From Spirometra erinaceieuropaei (Eukaryota > Platyhelminthes > Cestoda > Diphyllobothriidea > Diphyllobothriidae), in NCBI GenBank assembly GCA_902702965.1, contig CACRXP010000001.1, positions 4,370,060-4,434,059 on the forward strand: a stretch of DNA of 64,000 bases. Reading direction: 5' to 3'. The stretch's first letter is position 1; each line of letters starts with the position of its first letter. This document shows positions 12,501 to 21,142 of this stretch, piece after piece. Position numbers and translations under genes: made by a program. Under the pieces are notes generated by a model that was given only the letters and a program-made list of their open reading frames with translations, searched no databases and was not told the DNA's origin.

Positions 12501-13639
12501 CAGGGCTTACTTTAGCAATACTGGACATTTTGAGCCTTCCTAACTTGCTTTAGCTCATAGAGTTTCCCTCTGAATGAGTCGTCTGGCACAAAAGACCGCT
12601 GAACAGTTTACATTTTTGGATTCTCATGCCTCAGAACTACTCGATAACAATAGCTTTTATTCCTTTGCCGAAAGTTAGAGGCGTGTACATATCGTTAACT
12701 TTCCCACTTCAAGATAATCTACGCGTGTCTTATTTCCTTGGCGTTAGTCCAGTAGTCCAATATATTAAAGGGTATTAAGCAATGCCTTTGGCGACTACCA
12801 AAAATAATAGTCATCCACCTTAACTGTTGGTGTGTGCAGAGCGTTCATTCACTCCTCGTACTTCTTTTTCACGGTAGGGTCCACCACGTCTTCTCTTCGC
12901 CGGTGAGGGCACCATTGACAGTACCGGAGGTCAACAGTGCACCCATGGAGCCTTCCTAACTGGCGTAGAACGTGCGTTTGACGTGCTTGATCAGCTCCAG
13001 GGTGGACGTTGCCGTCTGCGAGACACCCGCATAATCGACTACCTCACCAACTGTGATCCCCAGCGCTTTCCACCACACCCTATGGTCCGCCGCAACATGA
13101 AGTCCCCCACCGGTACACCTAACTCACCCACGCCTCCACCGAGTCGAAGGTCGCGGACGAAGGAGAACGCATCTACCACCGAATCTCTACCCGCGACACC
13201 AGTCTGCGAGAGCTCCTTTCAGGCCACCAGCTTTGACAGCAGCACCACTGTTTCAGGAGACTTATCAGACAGTTGCTACTCCTCTTCCCGCTCCTCGTCT
13301 GCCCTGGCTGATCGCGTGACCATCCCCAGTGACTGTCTTGCTACCTCTTCACCCCTGCGTCGATCAAGACGTCCTTCCACTCGAACCTCCTCCCGTGCTT
13401 CTGATCTTCTCTTGCATTCTGCCTCCTCTGCCGACTTGGCTCGATGGACCAAACGCCGGGCTGTGAATGCGATCACAAGCTCTGACCAGAAGCGGTTGCG
13501 TGTGCAACCTGCGAAGACTGACGAGTGTTCGTACTCAGTCGAATCGTGCGCTTCGTCAGCTAGCCTATGTGATCTCTCGGACAGCCTGTATAGCAGCAGT
13601 AGTCTCTTTGACGATGCCTCTGTGTCGCGCAGTGTGTAG
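42..13639 (+). CDS. Flavin-dependent amine oxidase, four-exon gene (gene-wide model)
   Basis: Joining 42-550, 4880-5588, 11177-11536 and 12878-13639 gives 2340 nt, 779 residues plus TAG. Phases fit at every junction: CA+G at the first, phase 0 at the next two. Visible family features are the FAD-binding GAGISG at residues 12-17, the EAR..RYGGRI motif at 34-43, GASYLHG at 68-74, TLPVGVLKG near 362-370, the HNK lysine at 406 in the position of the conserved catalytic-site lysine, TRWSEDPF in exon 3, and the C-terminal FAD motif LLFAGEGT at 531-538 followed by HGAFLTG. Such enzymes oxidise an amine (polyamine or methyl-lysine) with FAD and O2, giving H2O2. No tower insertion or SWIRM domain is seen, which favours a polyamine-oxidase role, but TRWS.DP also resembles LSD2. 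Residues from about 590 on are Ser/Thr-rich low complexity, an unusual tail. A pyrimidine-rich stretch ending in AG lies at about 20-34, so a further upstream exon is possible. Confidence 0.85.
2755..2965 (+). repeat. Half copy of the foldback-element arm
   Basis: This stretch follows the same order of segments as the left arm of the foldback element at 16767: an AAGGATTACTTAGG-like block, GGTTGTAATACTGAT, GCATAATCC, then a GCATGCATTTTTCCCATTGATTTT-like end. It has no matching inverted partner nearby, so it is a solo or half copy. Confidence 0.55.
4117..4562. mobile_element. Short inverted-repeat element containing a degenerate telomere-like array
   Basis: The 34-bp ends are near-perfect inverted repeats: 4117-4150 starts CCCCTAGGGGG and its complement ends at 4562. 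Between them, about 4245-4510 is a plus-strand G-rich array of decayed TTAGGG units (GGTTAGGGTTAGG, GGATTAGGGTTAAG). There is no coding capacity, so this is a non-autonomous element. Related CCCTAA-bearing repeats recur elsewhere in the window. Confidence 0.7.
4880..5588 (+). CDS. Amine oxidase exon 2 (substrate domain and second FAD segment)
   Basis: The acceptor is a pyrimidine tract ending TTCTCTTACAG at 4879 and the donor is GTTAGT at 5589. The exon begins with one base completing Gln170 and ends in phase 0 at Lys406. It holds a helical region (about 170-230) and [11 protein letters not shown], the usual strand-loop of the family. A Glu/Asp-rich insertion lies at about residues 318-350. 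No tower-like coiled coil is present between the FAD segments. Confidence 0.88.
5781..6170 (+). pseudogene. Merlin/ISXO2-type DDE transposase remnant
   Basis: One reading frame of 130 codons, broken by three in-frame stops, reads [12 protein letters not shown], then [40 protein letters not shown] and [11 protein letters not shown]. This matches the ISXO2-like family order: the second catalytic Asp in TDEWKAYN, the NHS/N..DP..G.HT stretch and the catalytic Glu in the IE..W.RLKRK segment, where Trp is now a stop. The first Asp region is not recognisable. It lies on the same strand as its host gene, within intron 2. It is inactive; no source element is present in the window. Confidence 0.75.
7270..7620 (+). 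repeat. Unnamed dispersed repeat, copy 1
   Basis: About 7490-7620 is similar to the reverse complement of 10135-10270 (both read as a WNNK/WSNK...ICST open stretch), and 7300-7385 resembles 43265-43330 (TGTGTCGGTTTGCGTCC / GTGTGTCGGTTTCCGTC). The open frame through it has no recognised domain. I treat it as a repeat rather than a gene. Confidence 0.5.
8650..8870 (+). pseudogene. LINE (CR1-like) reverse transcriptase fragment
   Basis: Plus-strand translation around 8725-8860 gives [18 protein letters not shown] followed by [13 protein letters not shown], the palm segment 'DFSKAFDKV..LL.KL...GI...WI' of non-LTR retrotransposons with the catalytic-region Asp replaced by Gly. The upstream ~70 bp resembles the 'QHGFR..RSC' block but contains a stop. 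It is a short decayed piece. Confidence 0.6.
9902..10270 (-). repeat. Unnamed dispersed repeat, copy 2 (open frame of 121 codons)
   Basis: The minus-strand frame is open, but its N-terminal part matches the plus-strand repeat at 7490-7620 in inverted orientation, so it belongs to a dispersed family. No catalytic motif is recognisable in the Lys/Arg-rich C-terminal half. It could be a scrap of an uncharacterised transposon protein. Confidence 0.45.
10964..11063 (+). repeat. Compound microsatellite (GAC)10 then (CAC)~23
   Basis: Ten GAC units (10964-10993) pass directly into about 23 CAC units (10994-11063). The tract ends 113 bp before the exon 3 acceptor. It creates long artificial open frames (poly-Thr, poly-Gly, poly-Trp, poly-Val) that are not genes. 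Confidence 0.95.
11177..11536 (+). CDS. Amine oxidase exon 3
   Basis: The acceptor is TTCCTTCCCATCCCAG and the donor is GTAAGA. The exon has exactly 120 codons, phase 0 at both ends (residues 407-526). It opens with [13 protein letters not shown], the segment after the active-site lysine, and includes the [14 protein letters not shown] segment seen in LSD/PAO enzymes. A GAC/CAC microsatellite lies 113 bp upstream in the intron. Confidence 0.88.
11537..12877 (+). other. Intron 3 of the amine oxidase gene
   Basis: This 1.34-kb intron is bounded by GTAAGA and CACGGTAG. I see no repeat family, RNA gene or coding segment in it. Confidence 0.7.
12878..13639 (+). CDS. Amine oxidase exon 4 (C-terminal FAD motif and Ser-rich tail)
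   Basis: The acceptor is CTTCTTTTTCACGGTAG. The exon opens [12 protein letters not shown], the terminal FAD-contact motif, then [19 protein letters not shown], and ends at TAG 13637-13639. The last ~190 residues are rich in Ser, Thr and Pro with basic clusters ([16 protein letters not shown]) and many SxxS repeats. They look disordered and perhaps phosphorylated. The tail stays in the same open frame with no donor, so it is part of the protein as encoded. Confidence 0.87.
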   Translation, partial: GPPRLLFAGEGTIDSTGGQQCTHGAFLTGVERAFDVLDQLQGGRCRLRDTRIIDYLTNCDPQRFPPHPMVRRNMKSPTGTPNSPTPPPSRRSRTKENASTTESLPATPVCESSFQATSFDSSTTVSGDLSDSCYSSSRSSSALADRVTIPSDCLATSSPLRRSRRPSTRTSSRASDLLLHSASSADLARWTKRRAVNAITSSDQKRLRVQPAKTDECSYSVESCASSASLCDLSDSLYSSSSLFDDASVSRSV

Positions 13640-14290
13640 TCAACATTTACAAGGTCCGTCTGTGTGTGTGTGTGTGTGTGTGTGTTGCTCTTGCATGCAA
13701 GGCAATAGGCTGAAAATTCTTCTCTGCACTACCAGCGGGCTTTCGAACTTGCGTCGGCATCGTTGACTGGATGTACATATATGCACAAGCAGCTGTTCCG
13801 TATTTTCGAGTGTAGTCATCGCTAACTTATTATCTGTAGTCATTTTTGCCTTTTTTTCCGGATCTGTCAGCGGACTGGTAGCCGCTTGTATGTGGCCTGC
13901 ACCTTGCCATAGTTTTGTGTGCTTGCATGTCCTGGCGTTGTCTTCTTCATTCTTTCGGCTCCTGTCTGACTTTGCTTTTATTCGCCTTTTTGAATAATTT
14001 TCGCTTTTCCTGTTTTTACTGTCGACTTTCTTACACTATGTTTGGACATGCTTGACCTTTATTTCTGTTATAGAACTGTTCCTTTGTTTGTCAGTTAGCA
14101 ATCTTTAGTCAATGCCCATCTTGACGCTTCTGTTAATTTTGCTTGCACGCCTTTGTGGGCGTAAGCGTTAAATGTAATATTTACCTTTTAAAGTATGGGG
14201 AAGAGGTTGTGAGCCTACGCTGTGTCACAAACCAGAAACACAACTGGTCGACAAGGTGCCTGAATGTGTTGTGTTCTTGACGACTGTTTG
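13640..14290 (+). other. 3' flank of the amine oxidase gene
   Basis: This T-rich flank presumably contains the 3' UTR, and holds (TG)12 at 13661-13684. No canonical AATAAA occurs close to the stop; the first one noticed is at 14516-14521, inside a repeat, so the transcript end is unclear. Confidence 0.5.
13661..13684 (+). repeat. (TG)12 microsatellite in the 3' flank
   Basis: It is an uninterrupted TG run 21 bp after the amine oxidase stop codon. Confidence 0.95.
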
Positions 14291-15420
14291 ACCATCTTTG
14301 CCGACAATGCCTACCGTGGGCGTCGGGACGGCGGTTTGCACCGAATTTCGATGCATCTACCTCTCTCTCCTCCCTCACCCACCTGAACTCGGTGTTGAGA
14401 CAGTCAAGAAGACCGGAGGCCGAATCGAGCGGATTAGCCGACAAGACCACACAGCCCGTCCACGCGTGCCAGTCATGCCTGTTCTGCGCACACAGAACCA
14501 GCATTTCGCCAGAACAATAAAGGGTCGCTTTGGATCTCAACTGAGTGGTGTGCCATAATGGTCACATTAGGAAGAGCGCATTGCAGCCTGTCGCTCCGTC
14601 CTGAGAGGACCGAGTTGTGCGGTCAGTTCGCAGTCCCCCAAGTCACGGCTGGTAGCGCTCCGTGATGGTTTAGAAGCGCGCCAGATTGCTTGTAGTGAGA
14701 AGTATGCGCTGAGGGCTGTCCACGTTACTCTATTTCTTCTCTCAGGCGCCAGTCCACTTTCCAAGCCGGTCGGTTGTCTGATTCGGGAATTGGACGCGGT
14801 AGCTGACAGAGTTAGGGAACCCGACTGCGCGTTCCCCGTGCACAACCTGGTCCTCGACGCAAGCAGCATCTCGCACAAAGGCTGCTGGTGATTCGTATCC
14901 CACATGAGTGTGATCACCGAGAGGCCACATTGAGGGGCCATTGAGCCTTGCTCTTAGTCCACCAGTCGGCCACTTCACGCACAAACATACATTGGGCCGG
15001 CTATGAGATCTGAGTTAGATCGTCAGCTGGCAACCTTCTAAGCCACGATTTTTAGCGCACCGCTCTCATGGGGCCGATGGCAAGACTGAACCAGGACGAC
15101 CGCAGACGGAATCGGACGCAGTGGCTGAAAAAGCCCCTCCACGAATGCTCGGTCGGCGTACTATGCAGCAGGTTATCACTCGGATCCCAAAGGCGCGTGG
15201 GTGTGAGGCCACATTAAGAGGGTGTCATTGCAGACCGACTCTCTGTCCTGAGGGGACCAAGCTATCCGGTCAGTTGACAGTCTGCCAAACCGCGGCTTTT
15301 AGCGCACCGCATTAGTTTAAAAGCGCGTCAGGAATATACGATGGTTGTCGCGTGGATGGAGTCTCCAGAGTCGACTTCTCTCGCCCAGACTCAGTACACT
15401 GTCCGAGGCGGAGTCGTCTG
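14290..15420 (+). repeat. Cluster of GC-rich dispersed repeats with an internal direct duplication
   Basis: Two direct copies of one unit start near 14580 and 15235 (GTCCTGAGAGGACC / GTCCTGAGGGGACC, then GGTCAGTT..CAGTC and TTTTAGCGCACCGC-like segments). A third copy of the same unit lies at about 34985-35095. The segment 14340-14460 (CTACCTCTCTCTCCTCC...AGTCAAGAAGACCGGAG) is shared with 28855-28925 and 31215-31300. Open frames here are repeat-borne and without domains. Confidence 0.6.
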
Positions 15421-16766
15421 ATGGGGGGATTGGTCGCAGGTGTCTGGCACGGCATGGACCTGCGTCTGGGTGTCCTACCACACGTCCTGTGTATGTCATT
15501 TGTTATGGGCGCGCAGTCGTATCCTGATCTGGTCCCCTTGTTGGTCTAGCGCAACTTCCACGTGGTCCGTTGTAGGGAGCACTGTTTTTTAATATGGGTT
15601 CTGTCTTCTGGCTTTACTCATACCTTGCCTGTGCGTATGCCCAACATGCCCATGCAGTCTTCGAATCGTGACTGCTGCCCTACGGCCTTGTTTTTCTCCA
15701 TACAATCCCGAACTGATTCCGTCAAATTTGCCCCCTACCCCCAAATCCGCTTCTCTACACATACTTCTGACATTTTAGGACAAGAGTTGCGGCCTTTTTG
15801 TATGTCGGCTACTTCCTGGCTTAGACCCCTTCTGGAATGTATGCGAATCGGAAGGCATCTAGATTAACTCAGCGCGTTAATTCCCCCAACAGGAGACCGT
15901 CAGATACGGGCCGGACAGTATCTAGGTAGCCTTAAATATCACCCACAGAAGTGGCGAGACAGATTACTTCGTCCGGCGACGTTTGAGAGTACGATGGCTT
16001 GAATGAATGACAGCAACTGTGTTTTAAGTGAGTAAACTACCGACAGAATTGTTGGACACCTTAGGACATGCTTACTTCGCCTATTTCATTGTCTTGGTCG
16101 CCCATTGACGATCAGCAATCTGGGTTTTTTCTTGCAGTCACTCACGGCTAACTAGCTGAAGAAGCGACAGCAAGATATGCCATTTATTGGTGAGTTCTCC
16201 TTCTACACCATTTGCTTGATATCATAAAGGAGAGTCCTACAGAGTGTTGCTGAAATCTGGGCACTCGATTGAGCAGCATAAGGCCTCATGCACCGCGCCA
16301 CAGGAACAAGTAAGAGTAAGTAAGTATTTTGATGACTGAAACAAAACAGGCTGACATTGTGCTACCAGGGGAGCTGTAGTGGACTTTTAGAAGCTCAGCT
16401 CGGTCACTTTGGAGTGGCCGTCAGTGAAGAAAGTTCTTCATTGTTCCATGATTAGGACTTGGGCCCTACTGCCTTAGCATCGACCCCACTCGTGGGCTTA
16501 GGCGGTGAGCCGATAAAGAGGACCCAAACTCCTTGCTGACGCCTGATTTGGTGTTTCTTTTTACCACTTCAAACTTTTCTCTGAAGCTTCCTAATGCAGA
16601 AACCCCTGATGTTAAATGAAACGTTTGTTGCTAAAATTACGACTTACTTTTCGGGAATTCGAACGTGACGTTAGAGTAGGCAGCTGTCGAGAATTTGAGC
16701 TATTGTTCCTCATTCAATTAAATCGTCTTGGATCTCAGTTTGCTTCTGATCTACTGGAATGCAAAG
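15421..16766. other. Unannotated spacer
   Basis: No gene, RNA or clear repeat is visible here. A 101-codon open frame at 15562-15867 shows no domain and no splice support. Confidence 0.5.
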
Positions 16767-17754
16767 AGTAGGTGAGCTAACTCGTGAAATGTCGGCCGAA
16801 ATTTCGAAATGCGTTCCCGTTTCGAAAGGACTAATTAAGTAGGGTTGTAAAACTAATCATCATGGAGCATAATTCTATGATAATCCAGTAATCTCAGGAT
16901 TCCGGATTTCGAACGAACTTATTTCCGACTGCATTCAAAAATTATACTCTGCAAAAAATGACTACTTAAACAGCCTGCAATTTTCTAATTGATTTTCGAT
17001 GCCCTTAAAAACTATTATATTTTGTGGAAAACATGCATAAAAATATTCACTGTTTTGTTCGTTCGGTAGAAAATGGCGTCTTTTTCAAATTTTATATTCA
17101 AAGGAAGGGTTTAATTCGGTTTTAAAAAAGGTTTTTAACTGTGGGATTTTTTAACACAGTGAAATGGCCCTTTATAAAACGTCATGTCTCCGCATTTACC
17201 AATGTGCCAGGTAAATTTAACAATAGGGGTCAAATCCACTCCTTTTATGAACCCTATATGATCCCCCTTTGTTACCGTAGAGAAATGTATGGCTTTCCGT
17301 ACGCGGAAAATATACGGCTTGTAGATTAGGAACCCTGAATGCAAATGCAAGGGCTGGTCAGGTTCAAAATTATTTGGGAATTAGGAAAGTTTTTGAAAAC
17401 CGAATTGTACCCTTCCTTCGAATATGTGATTGACAGAAGACGTAAGTTTCTACCGATTGAGTGAAAGAATGAATATTTCTATGCATGCTTTCCAATAAAT
17501 ATAATTGATTTTTTAAGGGCATCGAAAATCAATGAGAAAATTGCATGCTACTTATGCAGTCATTTTTTGCAGAGTATAGTTCTTGCATGCAGTCGGGGAG
17601 AGGTTCATTTAAAATCCGGCACCCTGTAGTAACTGGATCACTATAGAATTATGCTGCAAGATAATTAGTTTTACAATCCTACTTAATTAATCTTTTCAAA
17701 GCGAAAACGAATTTGGAATTTTCGATTGACATTTCATGAGTTAGCCCACCTACT
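16767..17754. mobile_element. Foldback element with two ~370-bp inverted arms
   Basis: The left arm (16767-17136) and right arm (17385-17754) are reverse complements along their full lengths with scattered mismatches. Shared blocks include CTAACTC.TGAAATGTC, TTAATTAAGTAGG.TTGTAAAACTAAT, CATAATTCTAT, TACTCTGCAAAAAATGACT, ATTGATTTTCGATGCCC and GAAGGAAGGGT. The ~250-bp centre has two overlapping short frames with no domain. The structure is that of a foldback-type non-autonomous DNA element. Decayed partial copies lie at 2755, 60470 and 62870. Confidence 0.85.
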
Positions 17755-18107
17755 GTATATAATGAACTCCAGTTAATCGGTTCTCGTTGGGTCAAACGCT
17801 TTTGGACTGGGTTGATAGCCGGCTTCATTATTCGGATTTATGACGGAGAACCGGTGTCCAGGAGTTCCCGCAGTGTTTGCGTTCTTCCCTCCAGCAGTAC
17901 TGATTCGCTTCGCGATGCCTTCTTCGTGTGTCATCAGTGATTGTACACTTTGGTCCCCCTGGCTTCCACCAGTTGGCGATGCCTGGTGTTGACTGTTGGT
18001 CGAGAAGGGCAGTTTTGCCTATTATTGCTAAGTCTCCCTCCGATATCCGGCTTGTGTGCGGGCAAGCAGTTTGGATACGAGACCATGCCAACCAATCTCA
18101 ACTTCAG

Positions 18108-18350
18108 CCAATAAACGAGCAGCTCTCGTTGCAGTACAGGCCTGCCTTGCCTCGGCCACAGGACCCGTCACCGCAATTACCAACATCTTACTTTAGCCCC
18201 ACCTACACCCATGCGCTACCACGACGGCTACAGGCTTATGCAGACCACCTAAGCAAACTTTCAGCTAGCATACCGTCCCCTTGTCTGCGCAAACTGTGGG
18301 GTATTCTCACGGTCTTTCTCAATTCTGACCTGGCACACTCACTGACCCAA
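18108..18350 (+). CDS. Candidate exon of an unidentified gene (part 1)
   Basis: This 81-codon open segment lies between an acceptor (CTCAACTTCAG, ending 18107) and a strong donor GTAAGT at 18351, both in phase 0. It encodes a Pro-rich stretch followed by RRLQAYADHLSKLSASIPS and LRKLWGILTVFLNSDL. The R-L-x-x-Y-x-x-x-L-x-x-L-x-x-x-I pattern faintly resembles the helices of PX domains, but that is a guess. No start codon is assigned. Upstream exons may lie beyond the foldback element or the segment may be chance. Confidence 0.35.
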
Positions 18351-18607
18351 GTAAGTGTACGCATATGATCTGCTTCCCCTGTTCAACATTTGACTTGGGT
18401 AGGCGGCTTGCCCAATTAACCGGTTGTTCTGTTAATCGGAATCAGTCAGCATTAAAGAAAATAGCACTGAATTATGCTTGTGCGTTGGCCTTAGTGACTG
18501 ACCACTACTGGCTTTCATTGGTTCGTTTCCTGACACCCTGTTTATCTTCACACCTGTTTTTTTATTACGGCGAGCCACTTGCTCTTGTCTGCCCTTCTCC
18601 GGTCCAG

Positions 18608-18793
18608 CAGCAGTATTCGCTTCCATTTCTGGGAGGGATCCTTGAGCTAGAGGAGCTTATCACGAGAACGAATAGTCTTTGTAGGTTAGATAGCTATGAA
18701 AACACTGTTTCCATAATGGATTCCAAGCCTTGCAGTCTACGCATGTATCACGAAAAATTGTTATACGTTCACAGTCCTAGGGCCTCTCATTAA
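18608..18793 (+). CDS. Candidate terminal exon of the same unidentified gene (part 2)
   Basis: An excellent acceptor (GCTCTTGTCTGCCCTTCTCC..CCAG) precedes the in-frame segment QQYSLPFLGGILELEELI. The frame continues from 18350 in phase 0 and either stops at TAA 18791-18793 or is spliced again at GTTAGA (18685). AATAAA follows the stop by 12 bp. The protein family is not recognised. Splice signals, phase agreement and the poly(A) signal together are suggestive only. Confidence 0.35.
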   Translation, partial: QQYSLPFLGGILELEELITRTNSLCRLDSYENTVSIMDSKPCSLRMYHEKLLYVHSPRASH

Positions 18794-18804
18794 CGAGGCC
18801 TTGG

Positions 18805-18810
18805 AATAAA
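18805..18810 (+). terminator. Candidate poly(A) signal AATAAA
   Basis: A canonical hexamer sits 12 bp after the stop of the candidate exon at 18608-18793. Its role depends on that gene being real. Confidence 0.3.
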
Positions 18811-19289
18811 GCCCGACGATTTCCTCTACGTCGGTTCTTTGGAACTTCAAGGCACCTAGGAGGAAAATCAGTTAGCATACGGTTCAAACCAAGACTGTTC
18901 GGTAGTGAGTAGTACTCGTACGCTGTATGCAATGGATCAGTGACATCGACTATTGACAGGACACACCAAGCAGTGCTCACTTTTGTCCGCTGATTGGTCG
19001 ATCACTGATCAGTTATGTCTCAGGTACGACCTGGTAGCATGCCAGGTGCATTGGCAAGGCCCATTTAGTACGTTCTTACTCAGCGTCGACTGTTGAATAG
19101 CAAAAAACTAAAATATGGCTGCTGTTTTGGGCATCGTATGGGCATTTCGTGGGATTTACAAGATCCCCTCGGGCTACCCTAAGCTACTGGGCCAGCGCCT
19201 GTTAGCAGCAGCAGCAGCAGAAGCGGCCGCCATCAGGTAACGAAAACCAACCCTATGCGCCCAAAAGAACCTTGTTCAGGCTCCGCGCT

Positions 19290-19490
19290 TACCGTGGTCA
19301 AAGGTTGACTAACCACATACCACTTTCTGCGCCCTTCCGCTCTTGCCTAGCCCGTAATTTAAAACCTAACTTTTATCGATTTTTGTTTTACTCACTGTAC
19401 CCCGCCCCATGTAACTGTATTGGCCTGATGAGAATTTACCTAAAGGAACGTTCGTTCGCCACTGTCTCTTCTGAGATTTCTAACACTTTA
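19290..19490 (+). repeat. Terminal copy of the 'GGCCTGATGA...GTTCGCC' repeat family
   Basis: 19405-19465 (TGTAACTGTATTGGCCTGATG ... GTTCGTTCGCC) matches the right ends of the elements at 42175-42590 and 55413-55861 and a segment at 37915-37975. The rest of this copy is decayed. A short CAG run lies just upstream at 19203-19220. Confidence 0.55.
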
Positions 19491-19517
19491 CTTTGACTTT
19501 ACTGTGTAAAACTCTGT

Positions 19518-19612
19518 GACCTCAGTGGGATTCGGACCCACGACAGAAAGTGGAAGGATTGAGAACAGCCGACGCTCTAGCGTTGGCTTTACTCAAGCTC
19601 GGTGGTCATCTG
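19518..19612 (-). repeat. tRNA-derived SINE head, minus orientation
   Basis: The minus strand reads GCTAGAGCGT... and then GTCGTGGGTCCGAATCCCAC, the T-arm/B-box region of the SINE head found on the plus strand at 19749 and 30062. It lies 135 bp from the plus-strand copy in opposite orientation. Confidence 0.6.
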
Positions 19613-19748
19613 GTGGATTCTAAATCGATTACTTAGGATATCCTGTTGGTCAGTCAGCTTACTGTTTTAGATTTGGTGGATTTCATACATTCCAGCAGAC
19701 GAGGAAGGTAAGTTGACCCAAATATGATAGAACTTCCAGCTCCCAGTG

Positions 19749-19850
19749 GGGCCTCGTAGCTCAGGTGGCTAGAACGTTCAATGTACTAAAGCCTTCCCCT
19801 TACTGTCGTGGGTTCAAATCCTACCGAGGTTGCCGAGTTTTGACGGTCGG
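19749..19850 (+). repeat. tRNA-derived SINE head, plus orientation
   Basis: The A box TAGCTCAGGTGG is at 19757-19768 and the B box GGTTCAAATCC at 19811-19821, both matching the RNA polymerase III consensus. A 5' GGCCTCG can pair with CGAGGTT at 19825. The SINE-like body precedes it (19620-19740), matching 29930-30060. Confidence 0.65.
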
Positions 19851-21142
19851 GTCGAAATAAAACCTAACTGTCAAAGGGGTGTAACAGTCCGATATGTGTA
19901 CACGGGAGAGGACGGCGCGTATACAGTAAAGCACACACGAAAGGAGCTGTTGAACGTGCATTGCGAAAGAATTCTGGCAGGCAGATTACTGCATTATGGT
20001 AGTTGGGAAGATACTGATGTATTTTTTTTAAAGATTTCCGTATGCATATATAACCACTGTGTAAACGCTGTTCCTCATATAAATAGGGGTGGAGGATTTG
20101 CACTTGTGCTAACTGTTGAAAGGCTCTCAGTTCAAAATCGGCTCGGTTGATTTAAGAACAATGTCCCTGATATCCTGAGGCATAGGTGGGCGATGTGCCC
20201 TGGGGAAGGCGTCGGAGGGCGAATTCGCAAGTTAGTTACCGATGGTGTAGGTGTAAGTCTGACAAGCACTTCCTTAGCTCTGTCTAGTTATGCCACAGAT
20301 TATGGGTTCCAGCACAAATAATGACAATCAGGTTGATGAAGTTGTTTCAATTATCGGGCGTGCTTCTACTTACCACTTGTATGAAGATTCTTAAAAGTTG
20401 GTCTGTTTTTTAGCAGACCTTTGTCTGCGCGTCAGGAATATATACGGGGAACAGCAGTCAATCACTTTCATCAGAGTAGTATGACGGAAGAAAATCTTTT
20501 GAATCATAAAGAATGTCACGGGCGGCTCATGCGCGGAGGTTGTTTTCATTTCAGATAACACCAGACGTTAGACATGCCGGTGTTTGTGGACGTAACCTAT
20601 GGTCGGGTGAATGACTTCCTTTGGAGGTCAAACAATTTTGGAAATTGTCTTCACTATCCGATCACGCTGAGTGTTAAAGTACTTTATGATAAGGAGCCGG
20701 AAATGTGCATGAGTCTTCCAATACACTTAACGAATCAAATGTGAATTTGCGACTGAAATCCATTTCAGTCTAACTTACGTCTTGGTTATTGTGACTGGAT
20801 TACTGGTATGATTCTGAGTGTAAGGGTGCAAGAGCCGCTGGTTGGCCCTATCTGCTGTTGAGACACAGAAGTTGCTGCAATAAAGGAGAGCGTTGGGACA
20901 GAGGACTGCGCCTTTTAGAAAGCTATCTCCCCAACTGTTCAGAGTTCCCGTACACGTAACGCCAAAAAAGAACAATTAAAGGCATAAAATTGTCGTTTGC
21001 ATTAGATCAGAGACAAGGTCGTTGTTTTAATAGACAAGGAAGAAGAGTGCTTTAAAACAATGGGAACATGAACCACTAAACTACTGTTGAGTGAGTGTCA
21101 TCTGACTCTCCAAATCTGTCCAGAAAGAGCATTCTGTTAAAG
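19851..21142. other. Spacer between SINE copies and the membrane-protein gene
   Basis: No convincing gene is visible. About 20425-20450 (GCGTCAGGAATATATACG) echoes the repeat at 15325-15345. ATTAAA on the minus strand at 21026-21031 could serve as the poly(A) signal of the gene at 21143-21724. Confidence 0.5.
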
